Assembly (NCBI GenBank): GCA_017628845.1
Contig: JAGBYI010000055.1
Coordinates: 1 to 57,064 of the forward strand
DNA: 57,064 nt
Source: Bacteroidaceae bacterium
Lineage (GTDB): Bacteria; Bacteroidota; Bacteroidia; Bacteroidales; Bacteroidaceae
Direction: 5' to 3'
In this document: positions 17,053-26,069 of the stretch, one piece after another
How the letters are laid out: every line of letters begins with the position of its first letter
Numbering within the stretch: the first letter of the stretch is position 1
Notes under the pieces: generated by a model
What the model was told of the DNA's origin: nothing
The model's input: only the letters and a program-made list of their open reading frames with translations
The model's database searches: none
Made by a program: the position numbers and the translations under genes

Positions 17053-18114
17053 ATGATTAGAAAAACGATATTCACATGCATGCTGCTGTTGGGCATTACG
17101 GCTGCAGCACAGCCTCGTTTTGTGGCCGATTCGGACATAATAAAAACGGGCGAGGTGCTTTTCCAGAAACCGTATGCGGTGGTGTTTGGCTTTACCAACA
17201 AGGGAAACAAACCGCTGCATATCAAGAAGGTGGAGACTTCATGCGGATGTGCCAAGGCAACATATACCCGTGGCAATATAGCCCCAGGTGAAAGGGGAGA
17301 GATAACAGTGGAATATGATGCTGGAATGCTGGGCACGTTCAATAAATATGTGGAGGTGTACACAAACATGGGCAGAGAACCGGAGTTCCTAACGTTCCAG
17401 GGGCGTGTTGTTGCCGAACTGTCGGACTATGCTACGGGATTCCCCATAGACTTGGGTAATGTCAGGATGAGTACCAACTACATTGAGTTTGACGACGTTA
17501 GGAAAGGGCAAGTGGTTTATGCCGATTTGAATGTAATCAATACGGACCGTACCGCATACAGTCCCGAACTGATGCACCTGCCGCCATATCTCCGTGCTGA
17601 GTATCTGCCAGAGGCCATTCCAGGGGGCAAGACTGGTGTGGTGCGCCTGATATTGGACAGCAAGCAACTGGCATCATTGGGATTGAACCAGACGAGTGTA
17701 TATCTGGCCCGATATTCTGGCGACAAGATAGGGGAGTCCAACGAGATAGTGGTATCCGCTGTGCTGCTTCCCTCGGCAGAGACCGCAGTCTCTTCTGGAA
17801 GGAAACCCAAGATGAAACTCAGTTCCGAAGAAGTGGTCTTGCAGAACTCCTCAAAGAAGATGAAGGCAGAGGTGATGGTTACCAACGAGGGCAATTCTCC
17901 GTTGACGATACATAATCTGCAGTTGTTCAACCATGCCGTAGGCGTGTCCCTGTCGGACAGGGTCCTTCAGCCTGGCAAGAGTGCCAAGATGAAGATTACG
18001 GTGAAAAAGAACTTGCTGGCTCGTTTCAAGTCTCGTCCCCGCATACTTTTGGTAAGTGACGATGCCGAAGAGCCGGTGAAGATTATAAACATAACAGTAA
18101 AGGACATGGACTGA
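17053..18114 (+). CDS. DUF1573 domain protein, exported
   Basis: Predicted periplasmic or surface protein of 353 aa. The start is ATG 17053 (MIRKTIFTCMLLLGITAAAQ), which gives a signal peptide. The longer frame from 17014 would start upstream of the promoter -7 box. The DUF1573 block (VVFGFTNKGNKPLHIKKVET then SCGCAKATYTRGNIAPGERG) occupies roughly residues 35-120 and has the typical CGC motif. A second immunoglobulin-like ASPM/SPD-2-type segment (VMVTNEGNSPLTIHNLQLF) is near the C-terminus. The function is unknown. It is followed by a perfect palindrome and meaB. Confidence 0.85.
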   Translation: MIRKTIFTCMLLLGITAAAQPRFVADSDIIKTGEVLFQKPYAVVFGFTNKGNKPLHIKKVETSCGCAKATYTRGNIAPGERGEITVEYDAGMLGTFNKYVEVYTNMGREPEFLTFQGRVVAELSDYATGFPIDLGNVRMSTNYIEFDDVRKGQVVYADLNVINTDRTAYSPELMHLPPYLRAEYLPEAIPGGKTGVVRLILDSKQLASLGLNQTSVYLARYSGDKIGESNEIVVSAVLLPSAETAVSSGRKPKMKLSSEEVVLQNSSKKMKAEVMVTNEGNSPLTIHNLQLFNHAVGVSLSDRVLQPGKSAKMKITVKKNLLARFKSRPRILLVSDDAEEPVKIINITVKDMD

Positions 18115-18116
18115 TG

Positions 18117-18132
18117 CTTCCACAGGTGGAAG
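18117..18132. repeat. Perfect palindrome between DUF1573 gene and meaB
   Basis: CTTCCAC-AG-GTGGAAG, two 7-base arms, begins 2 bases after the upstream stop codon and ends 24 bases before meaB. It could be an operator or a minimal hairpin. No T-run follows. Confidence 0.5.
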
Positions 18133-18156
18133 TGTCATCTATAAAGACATTGCTAT

Positions 18157-19254
18157 ATGGAACATCCAGAGAACAGTTCAGAGTATGCAGGGTTGGTTGT
18201 GAACAAGGGTGTGGAACAGCCGTCAAGTATCAATCCTTATCTGAAGCGTGGCAGGTTTGTAAGGCGCAGCCTGACGGCAGGAGACTATGTGGAGGGTATC
18301 CTGAAAGGTGACCCTTCCATTTTGGGTCAGGCGGTCACTCTGGTGGAGAGTACCCTGCCGGAACATATCGCCATTGCACAGGAAGTGATAGAGAAGTGTC
18401 TGCCATACAGCGGTAAAAGCGTACGTGTTGGCATCAGTGGTGTGCCTGGGGCAGGCAAGAGTACCAGTATAGATGAATTTGGTGTGCATGTCCTGAAGGA
18501 GTACGGCGGAAAGCTGGCCGTGTTGGCTATTGACCCCAGTAGCGAGCGTACAAAGGGCAGTATCCTTGGCGACAAAACCAGAATGGAGAAACTGTCGGTG
18601 CATCCCAATTCCTTCATCCGTCCCAGCCCCTCGGCAGGTTCATTGGGCGGTGTGGCACGTAAGACGCGAGAAAGCATCATATTGTGCGAGGCTGCCGGGT
18701 ATGACAAGATCTTCGTGGAAACTGTGGGCGTGGGTCAGAGCGAAACGGCATGCCATTCCATGGTAGACTTCTTCCTGCTGATACAATTGGCTGGCACTGG
18801 AGATGAGTTGCAGGGCATAAAGCGTGGCATAATGGAAATGGCCGACGGTATCGTCATAAACAAGTGTGATGGCAACAATGTGGAAAAGAGCCAGCTGGCT
18901 GCCAGTCATTTCCGCAATGCACTGCATCTGTTCCCCACACCGGAGAGCGGATGGGAGCCCGAAGTGTTGTGCTACAGCGGTTTCTACGGTATTGGCATAA
19001 AGGAAATCTGGGATATGGTATACCGCTATGTGGACTTTGTTAAGGCCAACGGGTACTTTGAGCACCGCAGAGCGGAGCAGGCAAAATACTGGATGTATGA
19101 AAGCATCAACGAGAGCCTGCGCAACAGTTTCTTCCAGAACCCCACAATAGAGACTATGCTGCACTTGGAAGAGCAGGCGGTGCTGAATGGTGAGAAAACC
19201 TCATTTGTTGCCGCCAAGCAACTGCTGGATGCGTACTTTGCACTCCTCCATTAA
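18157..19254 (+). CDS. meaB: Methylmalonyl-CoA mutase-associated GTPase MeaB
   Basis: G3E-family P-loop GTPase (ArgK/MeaB) that guards adenosylcobalamin loading and protects methylmalonyl-CoA mutase from inactivation. It is 365 aa. Motifs: P-loop GVPGAGKST near residues 94-102, AIDPSSERTKGSILGDKTRM, VETVGVGQSE and base-recognition NKCDG near 231. Its client enzyme subunits mutA/mutB are on the same strand 33 kb away rather than adjacent. Its last 54 bases overlap the 3' end of ispH on the opposite strand, so there is no room for a separate terminator. Confidence 0.95.
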   Translation: MEHPENSSEYAGLVVNKGVEQPSSINPYLKRGRFVRRSLTAGDYVEGILKGDPSILGQAVTLVESTLPEHIAIAQEVIEKCLPYSGKSVRVGISGVPGAGKSTSIDEFGVHVLKEYGGKLAVLAIDPSSERTKGSILGDKTRMEKLSVHPNSFIRPSPSAGSLGGVARKTRESIILCEAAGYDKIFVETVGVGQSETACHSMVDFFLLIQLAGTGDELQGIKRGIMEMADGIVINKCDGNNVEKSQLAASHFRNALHLFPTPESGWEPEVLCYSGFYGIGIKEIWDMVYRYVDFVKANGYFEHRRAEQAKYWMYESINESLRNSFFQNPTIETMLHLEEQAVLNGEKTSFVAAKQLLDAYFALLH

Positions 19255-20073
19255 CCATTTTGGGGTGCTGGTGGCACCGCATATGCCAACGGAAGAACAA
19301 TCTTGCAGCCAGCTTGGGTCCACCTCGCTGGCTGTATCTATCATGTAGCTGCGTGGGTTGACATCCAAACATTGTGAGAAAAGGACTCTGCCGTTGCTGC
19401 TCTTCTTGCCACAAACAAAAAGGATGACGTCATGACGGGAAGAAAACTCTCGTATATGAGGCATGCGGTTGGCCACCTGACGGCAGATGGTGTCGGCATA
19501 CTTGAATGTGGCTTCGGGAGATATGTGGTTCTGTATGTAGTCAACGATTTTACGGAAACCGTCCAGTGACTTGGTTGTCTGGCTGTACAGGCAGATGTCG
19601 CGGTTCATGTCCAGTCTCTCAACTTCCTCCGGACTCTCTATGACTATGGCAGTGCCTTCCGTCTGGCCTACAAGTCCAAGGACTTCGGCATGTCCGTTCT
19701 TGCCGAAGATGACAATCTGCTTCTTGCTTTCGGTGTCGGCAAGGTATTCCTTGCGTATGCGTTCCTGCAAATGGAGTACTACGGGGCAGGTGGCATCTAT
19801 GATGTGTATATTGTTCTCCTGAGCCTTCTTGTATGTAGATGGTGGCTCGCCATGTGCACGTAGCAGAACATTGGCATCGTGAAGAGTGTTGTATGTGTTG
19901 TGGTCGATGGTCTCTAAGCCAAGTTGCTGCAGACGGCTACACTCCTTGCCGTTGTGCACGATATCTCCCAGGCAATATAGTTTCTTTCCATTGCCCAGTT
20001 CCTCTTCTGCCTTTCCTATGGCGCGGGTTACTCCGAAGCAGAAACCACTTCCTTCGTCAATTTCAATAACCAT
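19201..20073 (-). CDS. ispH: 4-Hydroxy-3-methylbut-2-enyl diphosphate reductase IspH
   Basis: Last enzyme of the non-mevalonate isoprenoid pathway, a [4Fe-4S] reductase making IPP and DMAPP. It is 290 aa. Cluster cysteines are visible in GFCFGVTRA (residue 12), DATCPVV and [11 protein letters not shown], and the catalytic region carries VHNG, RAHGEPP and [11 protein letters not shown]. The start is fixed by the conserved [15 protein letters not shown], which makes the gene overlap the end of cmk by 46 bases in another frame, so translational coupling is likely. Gene order porQ-cmk-ispH fits a conserved Bacteroidota arrangement as I recall it. The 3' end overlaps meaB. A polyprenyl synthase that would use its products lies at 22669. 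Confidence 0.95.
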   Translation of the reverse strand: MVIEIDEGSGFCFGVTRAIGKAEEELGNGKKLYCLGDIVHNGKECSRLQQLGLETIDHNTYNTLHDANVLLRAHGEPPSTYKKAQENNIHIIDATCPVVLHLQERIRKEYLADTESKKQIVIFGKNGHAEVLGLVGQTEGTAIVIESPEEVERLDMNRDICLYSQTTKSLDGFRKIVDYIQNHISPEATFKYADTICRQVANRMPHIREFSSRHDVILFVCGKKSSNGRVLFSQCLDVNPRSYMIDTASEVDPSWLQDCSSVGICGATSTPKWLMEECKVRIQQLLGGNK

Positions 20074-20720
20074 TCCTGCTGTTCGGCTATAGTCATGTTG
20101 CTGTTGTCCAAAACTATGGCATCTTCGGCCTGTTTCAGAGGTGAAATCTCTCTGTGGGAGTCGATATAGTCACGCTCCTTTACGTTTTTGAGTATGTCGT
20201 CGTAGTTGCAGTTTTCTCCCTTGGCTGTCAGTTCGTCATAGCGCCGCTGTGCACGTATCTCGGCACTGGCGGTAACAAAGATCTTCAGTTCTGCATCGGG
20301 GAAGACAACTGTACCAATGTCGCGGCCGTCCAGAATGACGCCTTTGGCCTTGCCCATTTCTCTTTGTTGTGCAACCATGGCTTCGCGAACGAACCCCAGT
20401 GTGGCGATGGGACTGACGTGGTTGCTGACTTCAAGGGTGCGTATCTTGTTCTCAACACATTCTCCGTTGAGATAGGTGTCGGGACGCCCGGTTTCCGGGT
20501 TGAACTTGAAGGAGATCTTTATGTTTGGCATGTCTGCCAGCAGGCGCTCGGTATCTATCTTGCCTTCTGCATCTATCATGCCGTTCTGCATGGCATAATA
20601 TGTGACGCTACGGTACATGGCGCCGGTGTCGATGTAGACATAGCCTAACTCCTTTGCCAGATTCTTGGCCATTGTGCTTTTTCCGCAGGAGGAGTGTCCG
20701 TCGATAGCTATTGTAATCAT
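20028..20720 (-). CDS. cmk: Cytidylate kinase
   Basis: Phosphorylates CMP and dCMP with ATP in nucleotide salvage. It is 230 aa. P-loop GHSSCGKST at residues 8-16, then [15 protein letters not shown], nucleotide-binding [15 protein letters not shown] and the basic region around [11 protein letters not shown] are all typical. It begins five bases after the porQ stop on the minus strand and its last 46 bases overlap the ispH start, so the three genes probably form one transcript. Confidence 0.95.
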   Translation of the reverse strand: MITIAIDGHSSCGKSTMAKNLAKELGYVYIDTGAMYRSVTYYAMQNGMIDAEGKIDTERLLADMPNIKISFKFNPETGRPDTYLNGECVENKIRTLEVSNHVSPIATLGFVREAMVAQQREMGKAKGVILDGRDIGTVVFPDAELKIFVTASAEIRAQRRYDELTAKGENCNYDDILKNVKERDYIDSHREISPLKQAEDAIVLDNSNMTIAEQQEWLLKLTKEVVSASE

Positions 20721-20725
20721 TGCTG

Positions 20726-21766
20726 TTATTCTGTTTTTGTTTGAGTTATTGTATTCTTTGCTGTGTTTTTCTTTTCCTTGGCAAAGGAATATGCTAAGGT
20801 AAATGATAGGGTGGGCGCACCTATGTGGTAGTTGCCATAGGCAACACCTAACTTTAATTTCTTAATGTTGATGCCTGCACCTAAGGTAAGGCCTGCCGCA
20901 TGCGAACTGCCTCCGGCCTTCATCTCCTGGCCTCTGCGGAAATTGTATCCCAGTCCTAACCAGAATCGGCCTTGGTAAAGGGTGATGTCGGCACCGAGAT
21001 TAAGATGGTTCAGAAATATCTGGAAACCATTAAGGTTTCCGTCGGGATTGTAATAGTAGTCCTTGCTCCAACGGAACATGTCATAGAATGTGAGGTGCAC
21101 CCTTACTGGTAGTTGTCCAAGACCTTTGCTGAGTCCTAATTGCAGGTCCATGGGTAGCGATTCCGCTATCTCGCCGAATGCACTCACCTGTCCTCCAAGG
21201 TTGGCGGCTACAACTGAGAAGGAAAAATCCTTGTCGCTGTTATAGTAGTTTAGGCCGAGGTCTACGGCTAAGGCTATACTGGAATAACCTGCATAATACG
21301 AATAGAGGAACTTACCACTGACACCTCCTGCCCATCTATCGCTTAGCAGATAACTATAGCCCCCCGAGATGTTCATGTCCAGCATCCTTTCTGTTCCGAT
21401 GATATTTCCCTCAGAGTCAGTCTCGTCCATGTCGCCGTATCCCACGAACTGTGCCATGGCACTCCATGTCCCTCTCTCTCCCTGGGCCTGGACATAACTG
21501 ATGTTGCCTGCCTTGCTACCCTGCATATAGGTAAGGAAATTAAGATTCAGAGTCTTGTCGCTGACAGAACTCATAAGGGCTGGATTCTGGAATATGAGAG
21601 AGGCGTCGTCTTCTATCAATGATAGGTTCTTCCCACCCAAGGCCATCGCGTGTGACGATGTGGGGAGGTTGAGAAAGTCAAAGACGGAACTGCTGCCCTG
21701 GGCACTTGAACTTGCAGGTAAGAGTGCCAATGCCAGCAGAACGCCAAGTAGTCTTGTTAAAGTCAT
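20726..21766 (-). CDS. porQ: Type IX secretion system protein PorQ
   Basis: Outer-membrane beta-barrel of the PorV/PorQ/FadL-like type. PorQ is part of the type IX attachment complex that handles C-terminal sorting domains in Bacteroidota. The ATG at 21766 ([20 protein letters not shown]) gives a signal peptide, and a -7 box at 21787 supports it over a start 25 codons upstream. The mature start [20 protein letters not shown] with [17 protein letters not shown] is the characteristic PorQ opening. The length of 346 aa is typical. It heads the porQ-cmk-ispH group. porE is also in this window. Confidence 0.88.
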   Translation of the reverse strand: MTLTRLLGVLLALALLPASSSAQGSSSVFDFLNLPTSSHAMALGGKNLSLIEDDASLIFQNPALMSSVSDKTLNLNFLTYMQGSKAGNISYVQAQGERGTWSAMAQFVGYGDMDETDSEGNIIGTERMLDMNISGGYSYLLSDRWAGGVSGKFLYSYYAGYSSIALAVDLGLNYYNSDKDFSFSVVAANLGGQVSAFGEIAESLPMDLQLGLSKGLGQLPVRVHLTFYDMFRWSKDYYYNPDGNLNGFQIFLNHLNLGADITLYQGRFWLGLGYNFRRGQEMKAGGSSHAAGLTLGAGINIKKLKLGVAYGNYHIGAPTLSFTLAYSFAKEKKNTAKNTITQTKTE

Positions 21767-21786
21767 GTCTCGCTTAATTTTGATTT

Positions 21787-21794
21787 CAAAGATA
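21787..21794 (-). promoter_or_regulatory. -7 promoter box for porQ-cmk-ispH
   Basis: TATCTTTG on the minus strand matches TAnnTTTG and predicts a start near 21783, 17 nt before the porQ ATG. No TTTG is found at the right distance upstream. Confidence 0.45.
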
Positions 21795-21889
21795 ACGTTT
21801 TTTAATCCAATATGGTCACGGCATGCGCTAAAAAACGACAATTCTCAAAAAAAACGTATGCTTAGAGCAGTAATATGGAAAAAAAGTCC

Positions 21890-21897
21890 TACATTTG
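21890..21897 (+). promoter_or_regulatory. -7 promoter box for tonB
   Basis: TACATTTG fits TAnnTTTG and would start a transcript near 21902, about 35 nt before the ATG. The -33 box is not recognisable. Confidence 0.4.
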
Positions 21898-21936
21898 CCG
21901 TTGCAGAAGTGCTAAAAACGATAAAAACATATATTT

Positions 21937-22653
21937 ATGGAAGCAGTCAAGTCAGTTAACGACGAACTTCGTAGTCAAAAATCCACGAGTCTCCTGATTG
22001 GATATGTTGTGGTGTTGGCTGCCATGTTCTCCGCTTTTGAGTACACTACTCGCGATGTAGTGGTGAAAGAAGAAGGTAAAATTTATGAAAGTGTTGTCTT
22101 GGAAGAGGACATGATCCCCATTACCCAACAGGAGCAGTACGTTGCACCGCCACCTCAGGCTAAACCAAAGACTGTGGAGTTGATAGAAATGGTAAAGGAT
22201 GAGGAAGAACTTCCAGAGGAGGAGATTGAAACCAGCGAAGAGGTCAATCAGGCAATCACAACGGTTGTTGGTACCGGTGCTCCCAGTGCTGTAGCAACAG
22301 GTCCAGTAGGTCCTGTGGTGGAAGAAGTGGATGATGACCGCATATACGAGGGTGTTGAGGAGAATGCATCTTTCCCCGGTGGTGACGCTGCTTGTATGAA
22401 GTGGTTGCGTGATAATATAAAATATCCCAGTATCTGTCAGGAACAAGGTGTCCAGGGGCGTGTAATCGTTTCGTTTGTTGTTAACCGCGATGGTTCTATC
22501 GTGGATGTTAAGGTGGTTCGCTCTCCGGACGAGCACTTGTCTGCAGAGGCTGTCAGAGTCGTTAAGATGATGCCTAAATGGAAACCTGCCAAGCAGGGTA
22601 ACAGAACAGTACGAAGCAGGTTTAATCTTCCTGTTATGTTCCGCTTGGGATAA
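21937..22653 (+). CDS. tonB: TonB family energy transducer
   Basis: Inner-membrane anchored periplasmic protein that passes proton-motive energy from ExbB/ExbD to outer-membrane receptors. It is 238 aa. One N-terminal membrane segment (SLLIGYVVVLAAMFSAFEY, residues ~17-36) is followed by an acidic and proline-containing linker (VAPPPQAKPK, then EELPEEEIETSEE). The TonB C-terminal domain runs from about 140 (ASFPGGDAACMKWLRDNIKY, then PSICQEQGVQGRVIVSFVV). Its partner channel genes lie at 24666-27130, separated by a polyprenyl synthase, tatD and a tRNA. The linker is more acidic than the classic Pro-Lys type, as is common in Bacteroidota. Confidence 0.9.
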   Translation: MEAVKSVNDELRSQKSTSLLIGYVVVLAAMFSAFEYTTRDVVVKEEGKIYESVVLEEDMIPITQQEQYVAPPPQAKPKTVELIEMVKDEEELPEEEIETSEEVNQAITTVVGTGAPSAVATGPVGPVVEEVDDDRIYEGVEENASFPGGDAACMKWLRDNIKYPSICQEQGVQGRVIVSFVVNRDGSIVDVKVVRSPDEHLSAEAVRVVKMMPKWKPAKQGNRTVRSRFNLPVMFRLG

Positions 22654-22668
22654 TGTAATATAAAATAT

Positions 22669-23643
22669 ATGTACAGTTCAGAAGAAATTCTGGCTATGGT
22701 AAACCAGGGGCTGGCTGATCTCCGTTTGGAGCGCCAGCCCTTTGGACTTTACAAGCCGATACGCTATGTTTTGAGTATAGGTGGCAAGCGCCTTCGTCCG
22801 GTGCTGCTGATGATGTCATACAATATGTATAGTGATGATCTCCAAAAGGCATTGCCTACGGCAGTTGCTATAGAGACATACCATAACTATACACTCCTGC
22901 ATGACGATGTCATGGACAGAGCCGAGGTCAGGCGCGGAAAACCTTGTGTCCATAAGGTGTGGAACGAGAATACAGCCATACTGAGCGGTGACAGCATGCT
23001 GGTAATGGCGTATGAATTGATTGCTCAGTGTCAGGCAGACTGCCTCAGACAGGTGCTGGACTTGTTTACCACTACTGCATTGGAAATAGGTGAAGGTCAG
23101 CAGTACGATGTTGATTTTGAAAACCGGATGGATGTAAGTGTGGAAGAGTACATTGAGATGATACGCCTCAAGACCAGCGTTCTTCTTGCCTGTGCCATGA
23201 AGATGGGTGCAATGCAGGCAGGCGCTCCTAAAGGAGACTGCGAACTCCTCTATCGTATAGGTGAAAAGGTTGGTCTTGCATTCCAGTTGCAGGATGATAT
23301 GCTGGATGTATATGGTGATTTTCAGACATTTGGCAAGCGTATCGGCGGTGATATCCTGTGTAACAAGAAGACGTATATGCTGATCAAGGCGTTAGAGGGC
23401 GCGGATGAGCAGCAACGTCGTGAACTGGAATCCTGGATCGAAACAAAACAATATGACGAAGATGAGAAAATTGCTGCAGTGACCAATCTGTATAACCAGG
23501 TGGGAGTACGTTCTGTATGCCAGCAGTTAATAGGCGAATATTTCGATGAGGCTCGTGAACTTTTGGATAAGGTTTCTTTGCCGGCTGAAAGGAAAACTCT
23601 GCTATGGCAATATGTTCTCGGTCTTTTGGGAAGGAATAGTTGA
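22669..23643 (+). CDS. Polyprenyl diphosphate synthase (trans-isoprenyl chain elongation)
   Basis: Condenses IPP onto allylic diphosphates to make the long-chain precursor for menaquinone. It is 324 aa. Both aspartate-rich motifs are present: LLHDDVMDRAEVRRG near residues 84-98 and QLQDDMLDVYGD near 207-218. The N-terminal GGKRLRPVLLMMSYN is also typical. The residues before the first motif (TYHNYTL) are moderately bulky. Exact chain length cannot be read off reliably. It starts 15 bp after tonB and its stop shares one base with the tatD start. Confidence 0.92.
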   Translation: MYSSEEILAMVNQGLADLRLERQPFGLYKPIRYVLSIGGKRLRPVLLMMSYNMYSDDLQKALPTAVAIETYHNYTLLHDDVMDRAEVRRGKPCVHKVWNENTAILSGDSMLVMAYELIAQCQADCLRQVLDLFTTTALEIGEGQQYDVDFENRMDVSVEEYIEMIRLKTSVLLACAMKMGAMQAGAPKGDCELLYRIGEKVGLAFQLQDDMLDVYGDFQTFGKRIGGDILCNKKTYMLIKALEGADEQQRRELESWIETKQYDEDEKIAAVTNLYNQVGVRSVCQQLIGEYFDEARELLDKVSLPAERKTLLWQYVLGLLGRNS

Positions 23644-24404
23644 TGGTAGATACGCATAGTCATATTTACGGTCCGGAGTTTGATGAAGACCGAGATGAGG
23701 TAATTTCGAGGGCATTGCAGGCGGGTGTAGAAAAGATAATCCTGCCCAACATAAATGAAGAGAGCATGTCTCGTATGCTTTCCGTTTCCAATAGCTATCC
23801 GCAAATTTGCTATCCTACAATAGGTCTTCACCCCGAGGATGTCAGGGAGGACTGGTCTCTGGTGCTTGATCGCATGGAGGTTATGCTGGGTAGCGTGACA
23901 GCCGTTGGCGAAGTAGGTCTGGACTTCTATTGGGATTCTACATTTCGCAAAGAGCAGATTGAGGCTTTTGAGAGGCAGATATTTTGGGCCAAGGAACACG
24001 ACTTGCCCCTTATTATACACATGAGGAAAGCAGAGCAGGAACTGCTTGAGATTATGGAAAGGCATAAGGGCGACGGGCTGAGAGGAGTGTTCCATTGCTT
24101 TGGCGGAAGTAAAGAGACTGCGGAAAGAATGCTTAGGCATGAAGGTTTTGTGCTGGGTATAGGCGGCGTGTTGACATTTAAGAACTGCCGTTTGGCAGAG
24201 ACGTTGCGCCATGTCCCTCTTGACAGAATTGTCCTTGAGACAGATGCTCCTTATCTGGCGCCAGTACCTTTTCGCGGAAAAAGAAATGAGCCGGCATTTG
24301 TCGCTTATGTTGCCCAATTCCTCTCTAATATATATAATGTGTCAGAGCAGGAGATAGGTAAGGTTACAAATTCAACAGTTAATCGCTTGTTTGGGTTCCT
24401 TTGA
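23643..24404 (+). CDS. tatD: TatD family metal-dependent hydrolase
   Basis: TIM-barrel metal-dependent DNase/hydrolase of the TatD family, 253 aa. Metal ligands are visible in VDTHSHIY, GEVGLDFYW, IIHMRKAEQE, GVFHCFGG and LETDAPYLAP. The start is ATG 23643, overlapping the upstream stop as TGATG. A TTG one codon earlier is a less likely start. Family members are linked to DNA quality control and fragmentation, but the physiological role here is not known. It is translationally coupled to the polyprenyl synthase. Confidence 0.92.
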   Translation: MVDTHSHIYGPEFDEDRDEVISRALQAGVEKIILPNINEESMSRMLSVSNSYPQICYPTIGLHPEDVREDWSLVLDRMEVMLGSVTAVGEVGLDFYWDSTFRKEQIEAFERQIFWAKEHDLPLIIHMRKAEQELLEIMERHKGDGLRGVFHCFGGSKETAERMLRHEGFVLGIGGVLTFKNCRLAETLRHVPLDRIVLETDAPYLAPVPFRGKRNEPAFVAYVAQFLSNIYNVSEQEIGKVTNSTVNRLFGFL

Positions 24405-24527
24405 CTGGCTCTTTTGATGAGAAAAAGACAAAAAACGTTATGTATAGGTAACTTTTTTGGGAAATAGTTATGCCAAGTCCGTTAAAAATTATATTTTTGT
24501 AACCGCAAACCATGTAATGTGGTCCTT

Positions 24528-24618
<91 letters not shown>

Positions 24619-24665
24619 TATAATAAAAGTATTCATTAAAATTAAACCTAAAAATTACCAAAACA

Positions 24666-25508
24666 ATGAAAAAGTTATTTGCTATTGTTGCGATGGTAGC
24701 TGCATGCTCTTTCGCTTCAACTTCATCTGTAATGGCTCAGGAAGAGGCTGCTCCCGCAGAAGCTGCTGTTGTTGATTCTGCTGCTGTTGATAGCGTTGCT
24801 GAGGCTGAGGCCGTTGAGGCTGCTCCCGTTGAGGACGTTACTCCCGTTGAGGAGGAAGAGAACCTTCACAAGACTTTGAAGACCAAGTTCATCGAGGGTG
24901 ATGCTGGCTTTATGTCATTGGTTGCTATCGCTTTGGTTCTCGGTTTGGCTTTCTGTATCGAGCGCGTAGTTTATTTGAGTCTTGCTCAGGTTAATACTCG
25001 CAAGTTCTGCGCCGATATGGCTGCTTTGGTTGCTGCAGGTAAGATTGACCAGGCTATCGCAAAGGCAAAGGCAACCCGTGGTCCTGTTGCTCAGCTCGGT
25101 CGCAAGGCTATGGAGTGTTTGAATAGCAATGATCAGAACGATATGGCTACTATTGAGCGTACCATCAACATGGAGGCTGAGGTTCAGGGTGCATATCTTG
25201 AGGAGAACTGCTCTTGGATTACCTTGTTCATCGCTATGGCTCCCTCACTTGGTTTCTTGGGTACTGTGATCGGTATGGTTATGGCCTTTGACGACATTCA
25301 GAAGGCAGGTGATATCAGCCCCACCGTTGTTGCTGGCGGTATGAAGGTGGCTTTGATTACTACCATTTTCGGTATCGTTGTTGCTCTGATTCTGCAGGTA
25401 TTCTACAACTTCATTCTGGCTCGTATTGAGGCTCTGACCAGTAATATGGAAGAGGCAGCTCAGGAACTCTTGGTTATGTGCGTAAGAAGCGACAAGAGCA
25501 AGAAGTAA
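24666..25508 (+). CDS. exbB: MotA/TolQ/ExbB proton channel protein with N-terminal extension
   Basis: Inner-membrane proton channel subunit that powers TonB. It is 280 aa, longer than enterobacterial ExbB. It opens with a signal-like segment (MKKLFAIVAMVAACSFASTS) and then a low-complexity Ala/Glu/Val-rich stretch of about 45 residues (residues ~28-72). The channel core follows: membrane helix GFMSLVAIALVLGLAFCIERV near 79-99, then the conserved GPVAQLGRKAMEC and SLGFLGTVIGMVMAFDDI, and a last helix ending LILQVFYNFI. It lies 50 bp after a tRNA-Ser gene and heads a run with a small membrane protein and two ExbD-like genes. Confidence 0.92.
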   Translation: MKKLFAIVAMVAACSFASTSSVMAQEEAAPAEAAVVDSAAVDSVAEAEAVEAAPVEDVTPVEEEENLHKTLKTKFIEGDAGFMSLVAIALVLGLAFCIERVVYLSLAQVNTRKFCADMAALVAAGKIDQAIAKAKATRGPVAQLGRKAMECLNSNDQNDMATIERTINMEAEVQGAYLEENCSWITLFIAMAPSLGFLGTVIGMVMAFDDIQKAGDISPTVVAGGMKVALITTIFGIVVALILQVFYNFILARIEALTSNMEEAAQELLVMCVRSDKSKK

Positions 25509-25562
25509 TCTGCTTTATCTCAAATTAAAATATCTATTACCATTATTTAAGGAGAGATAGTG

Positions 25563-26048
25563 ATGAAAATTCAAAATATATCCAAATATGTGATGTTGGC
25601 TGTCATGGCTGTCAGTCTTGTCGTTTTTGCCCTGTTCTTCGGTATGTGGGGTGACGAGAAGTATGGCGAGTATGATGCTCCTACATTCACAGGCTTGCTC
25701 TTAGTCTTGATGTATGTTTTGACATTCTTGACTACAGGTTTGATCATTTGGGCAGTAGTTAAGAGCATTGCCAGTTCTAAGGGAACCGATGCTACTGCAA
25801 CTACAGGTGTGCCCAGCACAAAGATTTCCATCTTCACATGGACCTTGTTTGTGGCTTCTTTGGTTGTAGGCTATGTGTTGGGCATTGGTGAATCCGATTT
25901 TACAGCTGCTGATGGTACTGTGACACCTGCTAACATGGTTACAGTTACTGATATGTTCATGTGTAGCATATACATTCTGTTCCTTGTTGCTGTTGTAGCC
26001 GTAGGAGTTGCCATGAGCGGTATTCTGGTAAAAACAGCGTCTAAGTAA
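25563..26048 (+). CDS. Small four-helix membrane protein in the exb cluster
   Basis: Integral membrane protein of 161 aa with four predicted helices: VMLAVMAVSLVVFALFFGMW, LLLVLMYVLTFLTTGLIIWAV, FTWTLFVASLVVGYVLGIG and MFMCSIYILFLVAVVAVGVA. The start is ATG 25563, one codon after a GTG in the same frame. It is wedged between exbB and the first exbD with gaps of 54 and 21 bp, so it is probably part of the TonB-energising complex of this organism. I do not recognise a named family, and the function is inferred only from position. Confidence 0.7.
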   Translation: MKIQNISKYVMLAVMAVSLVVFALFFGMWGDEKYGEYDAPTFTGLLLVLMYVLTFLTTGLIIWAVVKSIASSKGTDATATTGVPSTKISIFTWTLFVASLVVGYVLGIGESDFTAADGTVTPANMVTVTDMFMCSIYILFLVAVVAVGVAMSGILVKTASK

Positions 26049-26069
26049 TAACGTTATACAAAGAAAGAT

